Assembly (NCBI GenBank): GCA_000469685.2
Contig: LS997563.1
Coordinates: 37,178,468-37,242,467, forward strand
DNA length: 64,000 nucleotides
From: Haemonchus contortus
Taxonomy: Eukaryota > Nematoda > Chromadorea > Rhabditida > Trichostrongylidae
Reading direction: 5' to 3'
Of the stretch, positions 1 to 12,300 are shown piece after piece. The translations under genes were made by a program, and so were the position numbers. The notes under the pieces were generated by a model, which was not told the DNA's origin, did no database searches, and saw only the letters and a list, made by a program, of their open reading frames with translations. Position 1 is the stretch's first letter, and each line of letters starts with the position of its first letter.

Positions 1-675
1 CATCATATCACTGTGAAGATAGCGAGCAACATTTTTTTCTCTTTCTCCAAACTTAGGTGAATAGATCATACATAAACACAGGCAGTCTTCAAATCTCGTG
101 ACATACCCTTGGCGTAAGACATTTGTTCCAAGTTTCCAGTGTCGACTCGCTTCCGATGGAGCATGATTTGCCTGTGATACAACGCAAACTCTGAGGCTGG
201 ACAGTGGCCGCTTCCATAGTTCGATGTTCCTTTTGAAATCTGATGAGCCGGCCGCCGTTAACCATATATTATAAGCCGGCAAGTAATGCTGTTCATGTTT
301 TTCCTCGTTTTTTCTGTGTTTATTCCCGATGGTTGCTTTGAAATTTCCATTTGTTTCATAGAACGTGTACCTTGTAAAGAATTCCCTCAGTCTCAACTAC
401 TCTTTATCGTCCCTCGTTTTTGTTTCTGAGACTGGAGAGGGCTTTGAAAGAATGGCTGTAATATGAAAATAGACGCGGCTCGCGAGAGGCGAGCGGTCAC
501 TAGCGGCTGGTCGCTGATCAGCTTCAGCTGGGAGGCGCTGAACTATGAAGGCACATCATAACAACATTCTTGTGAGTGTGTTTTCATAAACTATCAGAAG
601 GAGAAACTCATCTACGGTCAATCTTTGTAACAAGCTCTAATACTGCTTTGTATGGTCCTTCGCACATATTCGTTT
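1..675. other. No gene recognised
   Basis: I see no convincing coding exon or repeat on either strand here. Short open frames lack splice signals or recognisable motifs. Confidence 0.4.
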
Positions 676-677
676 TA

Positions 678-1171
678 AAGGCACGGTTCACGATAATTCT
701 AAGGTACCCTCTTTACGTTGGAAATCGGATGTGATGATGTAGAGGAACACATCGGTGGCGAAGGAAGCGAGGAAATCGGCCTACTTCAAGCTTTTAGAAA
801 GTAGTGGAGACTGCACGAGGTCACCGCGACAGGATTGGCATGTAAGGGGATTTCGTACGAGATTTAGTTTGCTCCGTGTAAAGAACTGACTACATCGAGC
901 CAAAATTGTTCAGTACCACCTTCCAGTGTCGCTATGGACCATGACAAGTTGTTCAAACTTTCTGCATTGGTTCCCTTATGAATGGTCTCTACAAGGCCTT
1001 TGAAACTCATCCGTTAGGGTGTGGCGTTCACACTGTGCAATATCTGATTCCTCATTGTGCCCTAACCAGGACGTTTTCCGCCCTTATAAGGACAGGTATG
1101 GTACGAGAGGGAGCCTCGAGTTAATGCTATAGGGATATTCCAGAAACCATTTTCATCGTGAACCTTGCCTT
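678..1171. mobile_element. Nonautonomous TIR element, family 'AAGGCAC', copy 1
   Basis: A 494-bp segment bounded by inverted repeats, AAGGCACGGTTCACGAT on the left and its near-complement ending in TTGCCTT on the right. TA lies directly outside both ends (676-677 and 1172-1173). The interior is the reverse complement of the element at 48000-48499 over its whole length, with the same order of sub-blocks, so the boundaries are set both by the repeats and by a second copy. There is no transposase frame. TA flanks fit a Tc1/mariner-type target, but the superfamily is an inference. Confidence 0.75.
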
Positions 1172-1173
1172 TA

Positions 1174-2034
1174 ATTTGGAGCGGCACGGTTGACGCTTCC
1201 AATGTGCACAGTGATCGCGAGGCTGTTCTTCTCCTGGTAAACTTGTGGGAAGCAGTAAGCATCGAGCGTCTTCTATGAACAGCAATTTAGATGCATATGA
1301 GACGAACGGCCTCACAAGATCTTGCGAAGGCTGTGAAGGATGCTTTTTTGCATTTCAACACAGACATTACCGCGATCACGCATATCTCACCACGAAATTC
1401 AACTAGCGTGCCATGTTGAATCGTGCACCTCCCTTTTCTGAATTTCTGTTGTTGCTTACTTCATCATTCCTACTCTCTTTTCATTCAGAGCAGCTCCCTG
1501 CGGAACAAGTCGCTCAATAAAACAGTGGGTTAGATTCCGAACAAGTAAGTTTCTGTTGCGAGCAACATATGCGGTCGCATTAAACTTCTACATACTTCAG
1601 TACATCGTCGACGTCGTCATGGTCCATCACGCGGCTAAAGGAAGAGGCGCAAAGGCATCAGCTAGCTTTTTCTCGCAAGGGAAGGATACTACGTCACAGT
1701 GGTCATTCATAATGAAATTATATCGCCGTATTTGTTTTCGCTGCTGCTTTCAAATCAACATTCCGGATCTGCAAAACGAATATATCCTTTCATTTTATTT
1801 TGTTCTCGCTTCTGGCCGCAGGAATTTCTCCAACGAACAGAACAAAACTATTTTCAAGCAGATTACGCCCTTAATAGTCAACGCACAATGATTCAAGCTT
1901 AGGATTTAGGCTTCTTGTCGAGAGGAGTGAAATGCATCACCTATCAAGGATTTTTTTCATCAAATTTTACTTGAAGAAACTATAGAAATATTTAGCAAAG
2001 ACATGTTAAAATAATTGCTCCGGAATATATCCAC
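1174..2034. other. No gene recognised (chance ORF at 1556-1891)
   Basis: A 111-codon open frame on the + strand at 1556-1891 has no recognisable domain and no supporting splice or homology signal. I treat it as chance. Nothing else stands out. Confidence 0.35.
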
Positions 2035-2286
2035 CATCCACGTCAAGCATTGCTTCCCATTTACTAGGCGGTCGGATTCCACAGACGAAGATTCTATACT
2101 ATGAGGCGATCGCGCCTGAACGTTGGCCATCACGCCATCCACCTCGTCGAAAGTTGTGTTCGTTAACCAACTTCTCAACGGGCGATCATCGTGATAATCT
2201 ATAGGAGTTTCTGTTGGTGAATAGGGCGACCGTAGAAGCGAATAAGTTCGTTGAGATCGCGTTAGGAGTGGGCCGCCTTCCAACAT
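2035..2286 (-). CDS. Possible coding exon, product unknown
   Basis: An 84-codon open stretch on the - strand has protein-like composition, with several Ser/Thr-Pro sites and acidic Ser-rich segments, and ends at a usable donor (ATG then gtggat at about 2034). I could not place a strong acceptor, a start codon or a neighbouring exon in phase, and I do not recognise the product. It may be one exon of a gene extending left of the window, or chance. Confidence 0.25.
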
Positions 2287-2289
2287 TTC

Positions 2290-3244
2290 TCGAAGTAATA
2301 GAGTATACCTTGGCGTATATGAAGATGACTTTCCAGATATAATTCTGTTAAGGAAAACGAGATCGAGAGCGAGAAGGATTATTTCTACAGAAATCCCGAA
2401 ATCAAAAGTTTAATTTTATCGCGAGAAAAGGAGCCGCGAAAAAATCCGCAATAATTATGCATCAACCTAATATTTGTCATGATCACCTATCACTGAGATA
2501 TGTTACAAACACGGTTTATCATGTTCTAGTCACTTAATTTCCTTTGCAGTCTTTCATCGTGCTCTTCACCACCTACATATCACACATAGATTGTGGATTA
2601 TTGCCTTCAAGATGTGTACTGTTTTTAATGTTACTTATTGTTATTACTATATTGTTATTGGTGAGGTATTTGGGTTTCGAATGTATTGTTTTTTGAAGGA
2701 TACGATCAAAACAAATACAGATAAATTTTATTACAACACCGACATGAAATAATAAGGATCAGTAAAAAAGAAAGCTCTAGTGAAACGAATATTTAGGCGG
2801 AGCCTAAAACATCACTAATTCAAGGAGAACTGCTGAATACACATACAAAATTGATGTGCAGAGATGAAAAGTTGCTCGAAACTCATAGACCAAATCAAGC
2901 CACTGGCAAGCTTGAATGTACTGAAAAATCATAGATGATAATCTTGTAACATGCCTTGAGAATTTTAGGCTAATAAATTAATGATTCGTCTCGGATTTCG
3001 CATTACTGGCACCGCCATGGGATTTAAGGGAACATAGAAGTTAACTAAACCTGCATAGACGGTGCGAAAAAAGCTATTTTAGAAGTCGCCAAAAAAAATG
3101 TAGCACTTGAAATGCCTCACCAATTGATAGAAGAAAGTACTTGATCAACGCAGAATAATCTGCTTTGATATAACTCAAAATCCGGCATCTGAAGCATGCT
3201 TGGTAAAGCAAAGAAATAGAGTAAAGGATGAAGTCTTAGGACGT
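2290..3244. other. AT-rich intergenic DNA
   Basis: No coding exon or repeat that I can support. Confidence 0.4.
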
Positions 3245-3416
3245 TAGCAATTGCAGTGGCCAGCTGATTTACAAGTCAGTGCTTTCATCCTCTCAGGCTT
3301 TTCTAAGGCCAATTAACCAACACCGGAGAAATTGAAGGCTTGGTTGGCCTAGGTGATATCGATCCGGGATCCAAGCCGTAACCATACGTGGGAAGTGGTC
3401 CACTTCCCACTATACT
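3245..3416 (-). repeat. tRNA-derived SINE, remnant (copy D)
   Basis: Reading the - strand, this matches the SINE at 50755-51050: a decayed tRNA-like head, then the block around CTAGGCCAACCAAGCCTTC, then the block around GACTTGTAAATCAGCTGGCC. The 3' part is missing. It directly abuts the mariner element at 3418. Confidence 0.6.
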
Positions 3417-3608
3417 ATTAGGTTGGTGCAAAAGAAATGCAGGTTTTTTGTTTTACTGGTTTCAACACTATTTTTGTTAAGAAAACTAAGCCTTTTTCAT
3501 GGGGTATTATACATTGTTAAAAAGCTTATTCTTTGAGTTTTTCAAATATTTATGTGAAATTTCATTCAAATCGCTTAATTTTAAAAAAATGTGGTTCTTA
3601 TTTTCAGA

Positions 3609-3796
3609 TGTCTAATCGCAATTTTCGTCAAATTTACTTCTATGAGTTCAAACTGGGTCGGACTGCTCAAACCGCTCAAAATGTCAACGAGGTATGGGGC
3701 CAGGGAAATGTCAACGAATGCACAGTACAACGTTGGTTCCAAAAGTTCCGTGCCGGCAACACCAGCCTCGAAGACGAACCACATGGCAGCCGTCTA
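3609..3796 (+). pseudogene. Duplicate N-terminal mariner transposase fragment
   Basis: From ATG 3609 the frame encodes about 62 residues of the mariner helix-turn-helix region (MSNRNFRQIYFYEFKLGRT, then a WFQKFRAG motif and DEPHGSRLP). It then leaves the family at the palindrome junction near 3798, so it has no catalytic domain. A TTTTCAG acceptor lies directly before the ATG. It is the left-arm copy of the - strand transposase. Confidence 0.8.
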
Positions 3797-4336
3797 CCTC
3801 GGCTTTGGATGATGTCGTGGAGCTTCTTTTTGTTCCAACCACTGGGCAGATCGTCTCCTGTTGTCATGAAACATCCATTTCTCATCGCAAGTCACAATCC
3901 ATTCAAGAAATGGATCGCTGGCATTGCGCAAAAGATGAGCCGACGATATCTCAAAACGACGATTTTTCTGACTTTCGGTCAATTCATGCGGAACCCTTTT
4001 GTCAAGCTTCTTAGTCTTCCCAATTTGCTTCAAATGGCGAACAATTGTAGTGTGATGGACATTGAGTTACTTCGCAATGTCTCGTGTCGTTTTGTGCGGA
4101 TCAGCTTCGACGGACGCCTTCGATTGATCGTTATCAAGTGTTGGTAGACGGCTGCCATGTGGTTCGTCTTCGAGGGTGGTGTTGCCGGCACGGAACTTTT
4201 GGAACCAACGTTGTACTGTGCATTCGTTGACACTTCCCTGGCCCCATACTTCGTTGATATTTCGAGCGGTTTGAGCGGCAGTCCGACCCAGTTTGAACTC
4301 ATAGAAGTAAATTTGACGAAAATTGCGATTAGACAT
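3794..4336 (-). pseudogene. Truncated mariner transposase
   Basis: Reading from ATG 4336 on the - strand, the frame begins MSNRNFRQIYFYEFKLGRT and carries the paired helix-turn-helix segment. It meets a stop after RDIAK near 4067, then continues in the same style through a KQIGKTKKLDKRVPHELTE block to the first catalytic Asp in VTCDEKWMFHDN. It ends at HHPKPR where the left arm begins. The second and third catalytic Asp are absent, so it cannot be active. A TTTTCAG precedes the ATG here as well. Confidence 0.8.
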
Positions 4337-4527
4337 CTGAAAATAAAAACCACATTTTTTTTAAATTAAGCGATTTGAATGAAATTTCACATACATTTTT
4401 CAAAAACGCAAAGAATAAGCTTTCCAGCAATGTATAATACCCCATGAAAAAGGCTTAGTTTTCTTAAAAAATAGTGTTGAAACTAGTAAAACAAAAAAAA
4501 CTGCATTTCTTTTGCACCAACCTAATA

Positions 4528-7480
4528 CTTTCTCACTGAATTGAGACTAAGAGAAAAATATTATTAATGCCACTCTGAGAACTATGCTTGCAGGATGGTA
4601 CTTTCGATTTTCTGTCATTGCCTTTTTTATAGTTGCAGGGTTACAAGGATTAGCTTGTACAAAGCTCTAGCAATGCATTAGCAAAGTCCGAAAAGGCTCA
4701 CTCTGTCATGTCCCAGTACGAATCAGATCGCTACACCGTGGGTGGCTGAACTATGTTGCCAGACCCAAGATATCAGTACATCACACAATAACATTGAAAC
4801 ACTATTGAGTACCAAAGATTTTGTTCCTGAACCAAGAGAGCATACGTCATAACATTGCGATTTGAGCTTTCGAAGAATTATGGTGGGCAAGAAGTATGGG
4901 TGTTAGGATGGAACATAAGTGGGTATTTAGTCGGTCTCAAAATCCACAGTAGATCCTCGTAATAAAAAGGACCTCGGAATTTTGCGACATGCTCTACTCA
5001 TATTTTTGTACCTGAAGCAGTGGTTCGTGGTCATGTTCTCTGTCGACTGAACGTTGAGTTTGATCTTGAAGTCGTCGCCATTACTGCAGTTTGGTTCAGT
5101 TGGTTCACCTCACCAAATATTCAAAACCAAAAAATGGCTTCAATGATTTTAATTCAAGGGAAACTTAAGCTCAATTACGCCTTGAGCCCTGACATTTTCC
5201 TATCTCTGGGTCGGGTTATTGCAATTTGTACAGTTAAACCTTCGTAATGTTTAACAGATAGAATGCCATCCTAGATTCCAATTCCATTTGCAATGCCTTC
5301 TTAAAATTTGTCGTAGAGTACCTTCGTTATCAATTTACGGATCCTATCAGTGCCTGTCGAGGACAATCTCCGTTGGTCACAGTCAACTAATTAAGAAAGA
5401 ATCGAGTGGTTTTTGAGAGCAAGAATTCATTTTCCATTCTATTCGAGATGTCCATGTTTCCCACTCTCTCCCATGAACAGGGAGGAGATATGACGCCGAA
5501 CCGTTCCATAACACGGCTGAGAATGGAATGCCACCTTCGATTGATTTCTTTTTTAGTAAGTGCAAACTATGAACATAAGTGAAATGAGCAAACACATATG
5601 CATTAGTCATGTAAAAGGGTCGTGACTAGCAGCTTTTTACACTTTTCGGATCTATTTCACTGCATTAACCAAGACAGCAGAACATTTATATTTTGTATAA
5701 ACTGTTAACCCAGGCCGGGTTGAGTCAACGGCTAGACGTAGCTGCCTTTGGCACAGAGATCAACAAAGTTTTAACCAGAGCTCTCCTTGATCATGTCATA
5801 TGAACCATAAGAGATATGTTGGCCATTTTAAGGATTCTTTACGCTGAAAGAAATGCTTATGGTGACTCCTTTTTAAGGAGTCAATCCCTCAGTCGTTTGC
5901 ACCTTAATTTATACTATGATTAGACCAAAGCAAATGTTTTTTTTTTCAAAGTGATCTTTTAAAGATAAATGTAATGATTAAAATGTGGGCGGGTTTCTCG
6001 CTTTCAGAAAAGTTTGCGTTTGGCTGACGCAGCAGAATTTGTCCTATCAGCAAATATCATCATACTTGCTAGACGTTTGGACAGTTTTCAAAGATGCCAT
6101 CAAGGCCACTTATTGAGCAACCGTACTATGTAGTGTGCAGTGAAAGAAAATTCATGAAACAATTCGAAATGCTTCTTCTGCACCCTTCACACTCGATCTC
6201 ATGTCAGACCACTTGTGATGGACACCTATGGAAACTGTTCACCAAGACACTAGATTTACTCCAAGGCACAGCTCAGTATAAAGATGGCTCCCTGGACTCC
6301 CCTAGAATGAACCTAGGACCCACTAACGCTGTCGGTTCGAGGACGTTGTCGGTTCGAAAAATGATATCAACAGGATGAGATTAGGGCTCCAAAATTCCTT
6401 GATCGTCAAATAAGCCTAAAAGTGATTAGGTTACGACGGCCGTGCTGAAGCAGCCTCTCACAAAGAAGTACAAGGACGCCGAGGAATGGTACGCTTATGT
6501 TGGAGACACCCAGATGGCTTCAAACACATAATTTCGTATAACCCCCTTTGTGACTAGAATTTCGAAGCCTTATAATCACTGTAATCGGCCGATCTTCGCT
6601 GTTTCTCCTGGATAGCTGTACTATCTCGCACCATAGCTTCCGTTATTTCTTTTGAACTATAAGGCTCAGAATGTTACTTCATTAATTTTTATATACCTTC
6701 TCTTTTCCCCGTCATTTTTGGAAGCAAGACAAGCGGATTTGGTATTGGATCATTTTTCAACATTGCACACTTTTTGTGAATAGTTTGTCACTCACAACAA
6801 GTACATTTTTCGAATTAACTTTTCGTGAAATTCTATTATTTAAAGTCATAAATATCGGTCTAAAGTGATTCATCGGTACTGAAAACTACTATAATAGCAA
6901 TATTTTTTGGCATTAAGAACAGTATAGTTCATATTTTATCTAAGGTTTGTGAAGAGGTAGGTCGAGTCAACGAAAATTAACCGAATGACATTTAACTCAG
7001 CTCCATTTTCCTTGGCAAGAAGTTGTCCAACGATGTACTAGTTTTGACCTCAAAGACAATACTGTTTACTTACGGCCTCTTCTCTATATTTCATTCTTGT
7101 ATCGTTCAACAATCCTTATCTGTTTTTGGAATGAATTTCCTCGTTACAGTTGAGAATTCGACCCCCATAGGCGAGCTGCAGGCAGAGGAGTAACACCTTC
7201 ACCCCTGTCAATTGAATACCCGGTACCTTAGGCTTGGAACTTAACCTATAATAGAATACATCTCAAATAAAAGCGAGCAAGAATTCGAATAGTGCATAAG
7301 AAGCGCTCCCCTGCAAATATAACCGCTGTCAAATTAAAAAAGTCTATCGAATCACCATGGCTAAATTCTCTGAAAAGTAAAAACCAAATTGGAGAATAAC
7401 GACGCCTGATTTTTCAATGGAAAATTAGGATTGAGTCAATTCTCCGACATGACCATTTCCATTTTCTCGACCCCCCTTAC
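4528..7480. other. Intergenic DNA without a supported gene
   Basis: About 3 kb in which I find no exon with convincing composition plus splice sites. Short ORFs (for example 6094-6378 +) look like chance. Confidence 0.35.
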
Positions 7481-7481
7481 T

Positions 7482-7495
7482 CCCCCCCCCCCCCC
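7482..7495. repeat. Poly-C tract
   Basis: A 14-base run of C in a C-rich stretch. Comparable runs occur at 19348-19364 and 26815-26831. Run length is unreliable in sequence data. Confidence 0.8.
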
Positions 7496-7499
7496 TTCC

Positions 7500-8700
7500 C
7501 TCCCTCCTTCCCCCTCTCCGCCACTTCGTAAGCCTAAATACATCAGGCATGTAACAACATAATACGAATGCATGAAGAAGAGAAACAATGACTGAATGGA
7601 AGCACTTCTGAGCATGATGATGATAATTAGAACCCTACAACCGTATTCGTTCCGCTACAACTTTCCCTTGAGTTGGGGAGGGAGCTCCCTTGCATGCCAC
7701 TTCCCTTCATCCTGAAGCGTTTGGAAGCCGTCGACTTCATGCGCTAGAGGAGAGCTACTATTAAAACAACCAGAGAGCTCCCGCAGATAATTGAAAAATT
7801 GTCCCCATAATTTCGAATGCAAATCAGATGCCGGTGAGTAGGGGGCGTTCATCGGCCTACACAGGGCTCTCCTAAAAGACCCGGAATATCGAGATCCGCG
7901 GCATTGGGAGTCAAGCTTTCAATGCCGCTGATTTTGATCTTCATAACTCTCTGTCCACTCAAACTGGCAGGATACGCCGATATTACCAGCTAATGACTAC
8001 GACAGTCTTCTTTTCTCATTTCTATTCTCTCCATCGACCATCATCAGCATGAGTCATTTATAACAGCGCCACGTCTCCCGTTGCCGCATTCGCATTCAGC
8101 ATTTCAGAACGCTTTTTTGCTTGCCCATCTTTTTTCTGAGTTTGACACCGAGCTCTGCCTATTTCTCACTATGAATCACTACTGAGTGAGAGGTCGCCTG
8201 TATCTCTTTTTTTCGTTTTAATATCGAATTTTTGACATTCATCTGATTCCCTCCAAATCAGTATGTGTCCTTTCATCATTTATGTCATGGATGGTACGGG
8301 ATGATGCAAAAGCCTATGTACAATTCAACCGTCGAGAGAAGTCCTGAATGGAACTTACTTCCTTATCTTCTCTCTTGTATTTCCCCATCTTCATGAATGT
8401 GAAACATAGCTTTCACTTCACTGGCTAGACAGAAAAGTCAATCCCACTTTTTCATGGATTTCAGCAACACTTTATCTGTCGTGTTAGGAAATCTTTATAC
8501 TCGAAGAGATACTGCAAGAGCGTTTTTATGAACATGTTCAGGGTGGAGGCAAGCACATATCTGCCCTGAATTTGGAAGAAGTTTTTATTTGGGAACTGTA
8601 GTTATCAATGGGTGATGCTATGAATAGAAATCCATCTAAAGGGCCTCATAGGCCTCACAAGTTCCTTCTTGCTTTTGACCTCCGTGATGGGCTGCACAAG
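7500..8700. other. No gene recognised
   Basis: No coding exon or repeat that I can support on either strand. Confidence 0.35.
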
Positions 8701-8705
8701 GAACG

Positions 8706-8790
8706 TTGTGTGTGTGTATGTATGTATGTATGTGTGTGTGTGTGTGTGTCTGTGTGTATGTGGTAGGCATGTACATATGTACGTACACAT
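8706..8790. repeat. TG/TGTA microsatellite
   Basis: Alternating TGTG and TATG units, followed by a short palindromic ACATATGTACGTACACATATG stretch. It creates spurious Cys/Val-rich ORFs on both strands. Confidence 0.9.
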
Positions 8791-9389
8791 ATGTATTCTC
8801 GAAATGTATCACAAATGGAGTATACGGCCTGCAAGAAATCGCAGTTTTCATCAGTCAGAAACTTTTTCCAAGCCAGAAATTATTGCATTCCACAGTAAAG
8901 CAATGACGCATGAAAATTTTTGCGCACCTCGACTGAACGTCCATGCTTGGGTCTTCTGTTCTGTTGCAAAACAATAGAAATATATCTTTTCTGGAAGTAG
9001 TTCCCACTCAGGACTCGTTTATTGCTTTTAAAAACCGATCTTTTGTACCACGTTATTTTTTTTACTTAGTACGTCTTTTCCAGGTTCATAGGCCCGACCG
9101 CAATTTTGCTATACCTGTGTGGTATCGTAAGGAATTAGGTAGTGCGGTACAAGGCGGAGCGAAGGCATTCTGCACCCGAATCGTAAACATCGGAGGCAGC
9201 GTCAGCAGGGCGGAGAGGACGTGCGTGAGAAACCATCGCACGAGAGAAAGTCGCCGTCGCCATCGTCATCGTCCTCGTCTTCGCCGCCGCCGTTCCGACG
9301 ATCCACAGACGGTTTCACGTCCCTTACACCATTCATTCATCTTTTCACGTGTGAATCCTCCTATATTCAAATCTTAACCCTACTCGCTC

Positions 9390-12300
9390 ATGGCCAACCA
9401 CGGGCCGAGTTACGGTCTAAGTCGTGAACTCGAAAAGAAGGTGAGCTTTCACGATTGTAACTGCATTTTTGACCCCAGAATCTTTAAACTGCCATCTTGA
9501 GGTATTCGAATGGTAAGAGCTTTCCGTAGCATCAAATTTATTCTGATGCCCTCAGATCTCTTTTCAATTACAGAAATAGAGAATTAGAAGAATTACCAGT
9601 TTTTCTTTGTGATATGGAGAAATATTGCCATGAAGACTTCTATGCTCTCGTTTTTGTCTTGGTCCGCTGTTCTGAGTCCTTGAACCTTAAACACGCTCCT
9701 TAGCTTCTCTCGGAAATTTGTCTCTTCGCCCTTGATTTGTCAGATAGAGTTTTCTACCTCGATTCCTAAGCGGCAATCTGTACCAAAAGCTTTGTTTGCA
9801 GCTCAAGTTAGATTCGAGAACTGCAGTTAAATCTTTACCTGGTCAGGAAACAGCGAATAACTCAATGATCCTTTACCGGCGAGTTTTTCGGAGTGTTTCC
9901 AAGGGCCTTATTCAGGGGGTGTGATCGATATCAACTATGATAAGCAGTACCCTCGAAATGTGATGACTCGTTTTCTCCATTTGCAAAGCCACAATTCGTC
10001 GCAGTGACGAAAACCGTCCTTTGAGCTTTATTTACCGACTGACTTGCCGTCCCTTAAGCCGTAATTCCTCGAACGTTCCTTCCTCTGACCCTTTTGTTGA
10101 TGCTAACGATGCTATCGGGACTTTCAGTTCTCATCAGCTGATTCTGTAAGCCTTTTCATGAACCGCCTGACCAGGTTTCCTGCTCATACTCCTCTGTACT
10201 CCTCGAAATTGGCTGAGATCGTGCCTACTTCCATTTCCGTACAGCTGTACAGCTAGACGTTCGTGTCAGTTTCTCGCCCGGTTAAACCCGTCAAGGACAT
10301 CGCCCCCTGTACCCCCTTACTCCAAATTCGCCCAGTTCCCCTTTTGGCCTATACGGCCATCGTAGTGAGTCCACGAACGAATCGATTCAATGATCCTAAT
10401 TCATCGACTGCCGCGCATATATTGTTAATCGTAGAGCTGAGCTGACGATTGCGTTCGCAAAGACGCGATTCCGGTTCGTTCCCTTGCCACGAAACCGCCT
10501 CCTATTCTCTCCAGCAGCAGGGCAACTTCTTCTAACGAGAAAATGTAAAGCCACAATGACGATAATTAGCTGTAGTCATTGATTTTACGGTGAAATGTGC
10601 TTTTCCACTGAAAAGAATGGCTAATCTAACCCCCCTCCGTGTTTGCTCACTTCGTCCGAACAACCCTATTTGCGACAAAAAAAATGACTGGCCGGACTAA
10701 GAATTCCGTGCCACGTCGACAGGCAAGCACACTTGTGGAATAGGCGCAAACCCGGTTCCTGCTGGTTGTTCACTGTGAATGACGGTCAGAATATGGCCTG
10801 TCCAAAGGTCGCTTTTATGGGGAGACCGACTAGATTCTTATGAGAGAACGATTCGGAGCGACTAATATTTCACTGAAATCAGAAATTCCTCCGCAACGAT
10901 CTGATTGATTCGAGGCCTGGAATCGACAGGAACGACCATTGACATAGGCATTATTCAGACGAACGGCGTCGGTTGCCTAGTTTGCTGTTTCGGAGGGAAG
11001 GGACAACTCGAAAGATCTTTTTGGTCATTAGTGTGGACGTAAGTAAAACCTTCTCGGTAGAGAACTCCCGATTTCAGAAATTTTGTAGGACATTTGCGAT
11101 ATCGTAGTTTTTTCCTGATTCGGATTACGACAAATGTGCTTGTAGACAACAAGATTTCACCCACGAACACCTAAGGCATTACCCTCACTTTCTAAGCCGG
11201 TTTAGGTCTCTCAAACTACACTAAACTTCTGAGATTCCACACGAGCAACAAACCAAATCACATTAACGGCGCGATGAGGTCAGTCGTTGAAAAACGCAAC
11301 CTCGATGACTGGACAACGCATGCGACAACAGAAATGAGACCCTCGCGCAGTTCTAAGTGAGCGATGTCAGTCACGACGACGGTATAAATCCAATTCCCAT
11401 TACAGAATCAGGCTCGATTCAGCTTGGACGAAGCAATTGAAGTGTTGCTATGGGTGCAAAGTGTGACTCAGATGCCATATTCGTCCGATCCAACTACTTG
11501 CCGGACAGCGGCTGATGTCGCTGAACTCCTTAAGGATGGCGTTCATCTGTGCAAGTAAGTTATCATGTGTTGCAGTTCGGTCTTCATCTACCTCCCCTTT
11601 TATTATCACTGCTCTACGCCTACTATGTACTAATTCTAAAAGGATGTTAGCGTATCTGGTTGAATAGGGCAGTCTTACCTGCTCCAGTAGCAGTTTTTTC
11701 CAATTGACCAGATTAAATTAGGTTGCAATAGAATAATCTTATCAGCTTATTACGATTCGTCTTACAAGGGATTCGTGATCTCACACTGATAACGTGTAAA
11801 AGAAAACAAGTCTTCTCTACATCGATATGTCAAGATTTATCTGTTTTTTTTTTTTTGAACAGCTGTCATATAGCGGAGCGAGCTGCACTTTGGTTGATTA
11901 ATTCCAACAGGTCGACAAGCCATTTTCCTTTCCGGGAAGGGTTAGTCGTTGAGCTAGTCGCCTTGAAGAACCATAATTTAGATTATCTCCAACATGTCAT
12001 TATGATGGTGTGGTGGCAAGTGGCACACTATCTCTTACGCACAGTCAGGGGTTCAAATCCGGGATCGATATCCGCCTAGGCAACCAAGCTTTCCATCCTT
12101 CCAGGGTCGGTCAGTTGGGACCAGGCTCATCTGGGAGGATAAAAGCACTGACTTGTACATCGGCTGGCCACCGCAAGTCATTGTATAGGCCACATACGCA
12201 CTCATTACGTCACTACGATTCTGAATGGAAGTCGAGAGCGGAGGCGCATCCTTTAGACGGGATTTATTAACGACAAAAACTTTATCCTCTTTTTGTGTCA

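Larger units (their letters stand above)
3418..4525. mobile_element. Palindromic (inverted-duplicate) mariner element
   Basis: A 1108-bp TA-flanked element (TA at 3416-3417 and 4526-4527) with mariner ends TTAGGTTGGTGCAAAAGAAA. Unlike a normal mariner, whose inverted repeats are about 30 bp, the two arms 3418-3798 and 4143-4525 are inverted copies of about 380 bp, roughly nine-tenths identical. Each arm carries the 5' untranslated region and the N-terminal part of the transposase. The 344-bp centre carries the middle of one transposase on the - strand. The end sequence is close to that of the Hsmar1/cecropia type of mariner, which is family knowledge and was not computed here. Confidence 0.85.

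Noticed and set aside
1062..1315. Two - strand ORFs
   Set aside because: They mostly overlap a nonautonomous TIR element and have no motif or splice support.
8605..8977. Overlapping Cys/Val- and Thr/His-rich ORFs on both strands
   Set aside because: They are translations of the TG/TGTA microsatellite.
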